From Flavobacterium silvisoli (lineage in GTDB: Bacteria; Bacteroidota; Bacteroidia; Flavobacteriales; Flavobacteriaceae): DNA of 64,000 nt. Below are positions 63,116-64,000 of the stretch, piece by piece; positions within the stretch are counted from its first letter, which is position 1; each line of letters starts with the position of its first letter. The stretch lies in the NCBI RefSeq assembly GCF_004329815.1, contig NZ_SJPE01000001.1, forward strand, positions 1-64,000, in the 5' to 3' direction. The notes beneath the pieces were generated by a model that did not search any database, was not told where the DNA came from, and was given only the letters and a program-made list of their open reading frames with translations. The translations under genes were made by a program, and so were the position numbers.

Positions 63116-64000
63116 TTAAACCTTTTTCCCGATATGGAAGACAAATTCAAAAGCACTCCCCTTTTGCGGAGCAGCAGTAACAACAACATCAATCTGATGA
63201 AAATCGGCAATGCTCTTGACTATTGCCAAACCGAGTCCCTGGCCTTCTTTGTTGATATTGAGTCGTGTAAACCTGTTAAAAATTTCAGCTGTTTGCTCCT
63301 GTGTCATGCCACAACCATTGTCTTGAACTGTAATCGCATACTGTGAATTGGTCTTGACATCAGTTATTGTAATTGTTCCTTTGGGTTCGGTAAATTTTAC
63401 CGCGTTGGCAATTACATTATAAAACATGATGTGAATCAGCGTTTTGTTCCCGGCGAAATGATAATGTTCGTTCAGGTTGATACTGAAATCAATTTCTTTT
63501 TCATCAATCCGATCTTGTAGTTCTTCCCTGATGTCTTCCAGTACACTCCTGCAATCAATCCGTTCATCCGAAACGTACTGATTGTTTTCTATACGGGAAA
63601 TAAGCAAAAGGTTGTTGATAATCTTTTTGAGCAAATCTAATGTCTTTAGTGAACTTACAATCTTGTTGACCGCTTCTTCATCTAACGATTCATTTTGAAT
63701 CAAATTTTCAAAGCGATTTTTTAACAAAGCGATGGGCGACAATAACTCGTGTGACACGTTGGCTATAAATTGTTTTTCTATACTGAATAGCTCCTGAATA
63801 CGCTTCATCATTTGGTTCAACACCTCATCCAATTCCCGAAAATCAGTTGAGTGTGATTTTATCACGGTGTAATTGAACTTTTCGGGTTCATTAACGTGTC
63901 TTATTTTTTGATTGATAATTTGATGAAACGGTTTCAACAAATATTCGATAAACACAGCATCCACCAAAAAAGTAAATACAATTACAATGCTCAGGACAAT
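63116..64000 (-). CDS. Sensor histidine kinase (N-terminus cut by window edge)
   Basis: The frame runs open to 64000, so the N-terminal sensing part is missing; an apparent start at 63967 is TTG inside the transmembrane helix IVLSIVIVFTFLVDAVFIEY. The visible part begins with that last helix and a HAMP-like linker. Then come the H-box FIANVSHELLSPIALLKNR (phosphoaccepting His), the N-box FYNVIANAVKFTEP, the D-box DNGCGM and G-box GQGLGLAIVKS. It belongs to the EnvZ-type HK family. The cognate response regulator would be upstream of 64000. Confidence 0.9.
   Translation of the reverse strand: MVLSIVIVFTFLVDAVFIEYLLKPFHQIINQKIRHVNEPEKFNYTVIKSHSTDFRELDEVLNQMMKRIQELFSIEKQFIANVSHELLSPIALLKNRFENLIQNESLDEEAVNKIVSSLKTLDLLKKIINNLLLISRIENNQYVSDERIDCRSVLEDIREELQDRIDEKEIDFSINLNEHYHFAGNKTLIHIMFYNVIANAVKFTEPKGTITITDVKTNSQYAITVQDNGCGMTQEQTAEIFNRFTRLNINKEGQGLGLAIVKSIADFHQIDVVVTAAPQKGSAFEFVFHIGKKV

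Noticed and set aside
1..64000. CRISPR arrays, rRNA, prophage, insertion sequences, plasmid origin
   Set aside because: No spaced short repeats, transposase motifs or phage genes were seen on either strand; gene content is core chromosomal.

Overview
The window is AT-rich chromosomal DNA from a member of the Flavobacteriaceae, most likely Flavobacterium or a close relative. The evidence is the gliding and type IX secretion genes sprA and remB around gcvH, a VanZ gene and deoC, the alternative complex III (act) plus caa3-type oxidase operon, promoters of the Bacteroidetes type (TTTG, 17-20 bases, TAnnTTTG), start codons without clear Shine-Dalgarno sequences, and families typical of Bacteroidetes (DUF5686, DUF4403, DUF2723, choice-of-anchor L). 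I see no insertion sequence, prophage, CRISPR array or rRNA; the window is mostly core genome, and both ends cut through genes.

Layout. 1-2744: N-terminal part of a large secreted adhesin (minus strand). 2875-7270: a duplicated Nfu-type Fe-S protein, a YyaL/DUF255 protein, a YtxH-like helical protein and an MscS channel (plus strand). 7307-11892: a tight four-gene minus-strand operon of exported proteins that I cannot assign to a known system. It encodes an internally duplicated Cys/Gly-rich tail protein, a DUF5686 outer-membrane protein, a permuted papain-fold hydrolase and a small exported protein. 12356-15808: tolC, an RND/ABC adaptor and tsaB. 15974-17365: a DUF4403 lipoprotein. 17398-22616: heme o synthase, two COX III-type subunits, subunit IV, two Sco-type proteins, a DUF420 protein and a small Cys protein (cytochrome oxidase assembly block). 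22857-33922: remB, deoC, vanZ-like, gcvH and the giant sprA. 33926-38975: ruvA, maeB, queG, ruvB. 39105-50474: an eight-gene respiratory operon, actA-B-C-D-E-F-coxB-coxA. 50694-55634: a SPOR protein and rimP-nusA-infB. 55804-64000: a universal stress protein, tRNA-Gln, a DUF2723 membrane protein, a polysaccharide deacetylase, a thioredoxin-like protein without cysteines, a membrane metallophosphoesterase, a small Lys/Ala-rich exported protein and a cut-off sensor histidine kinase.

How it works together. Menaquinol oxidation by alternative complex III feeds electrons to the caa3 oxidase encoded in the same operon; the 17.4-22.6 kb block supplies the remaining oxidase subunits, heme and copper delivery. 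SprA is the outer-membrane translocon of type IX secretion and RemB a gliding protein; the adhesin at the left edge is the kind of protein that system exports.

Most interesting signals: the unassigned operon at 7.3-11.9 kb; a complete terminator-like hairpin in the leader of rimP-nusA-infB; terminator hairpins ending 8-11 bases before four start codons; a fold-back intergenic element present twice; and two thioredoxin-fold proteins that have lost their catalytic cysteines. Coordinates and translations were read directly from the sequence; family names come from memory of motifs and were not checked by any search.
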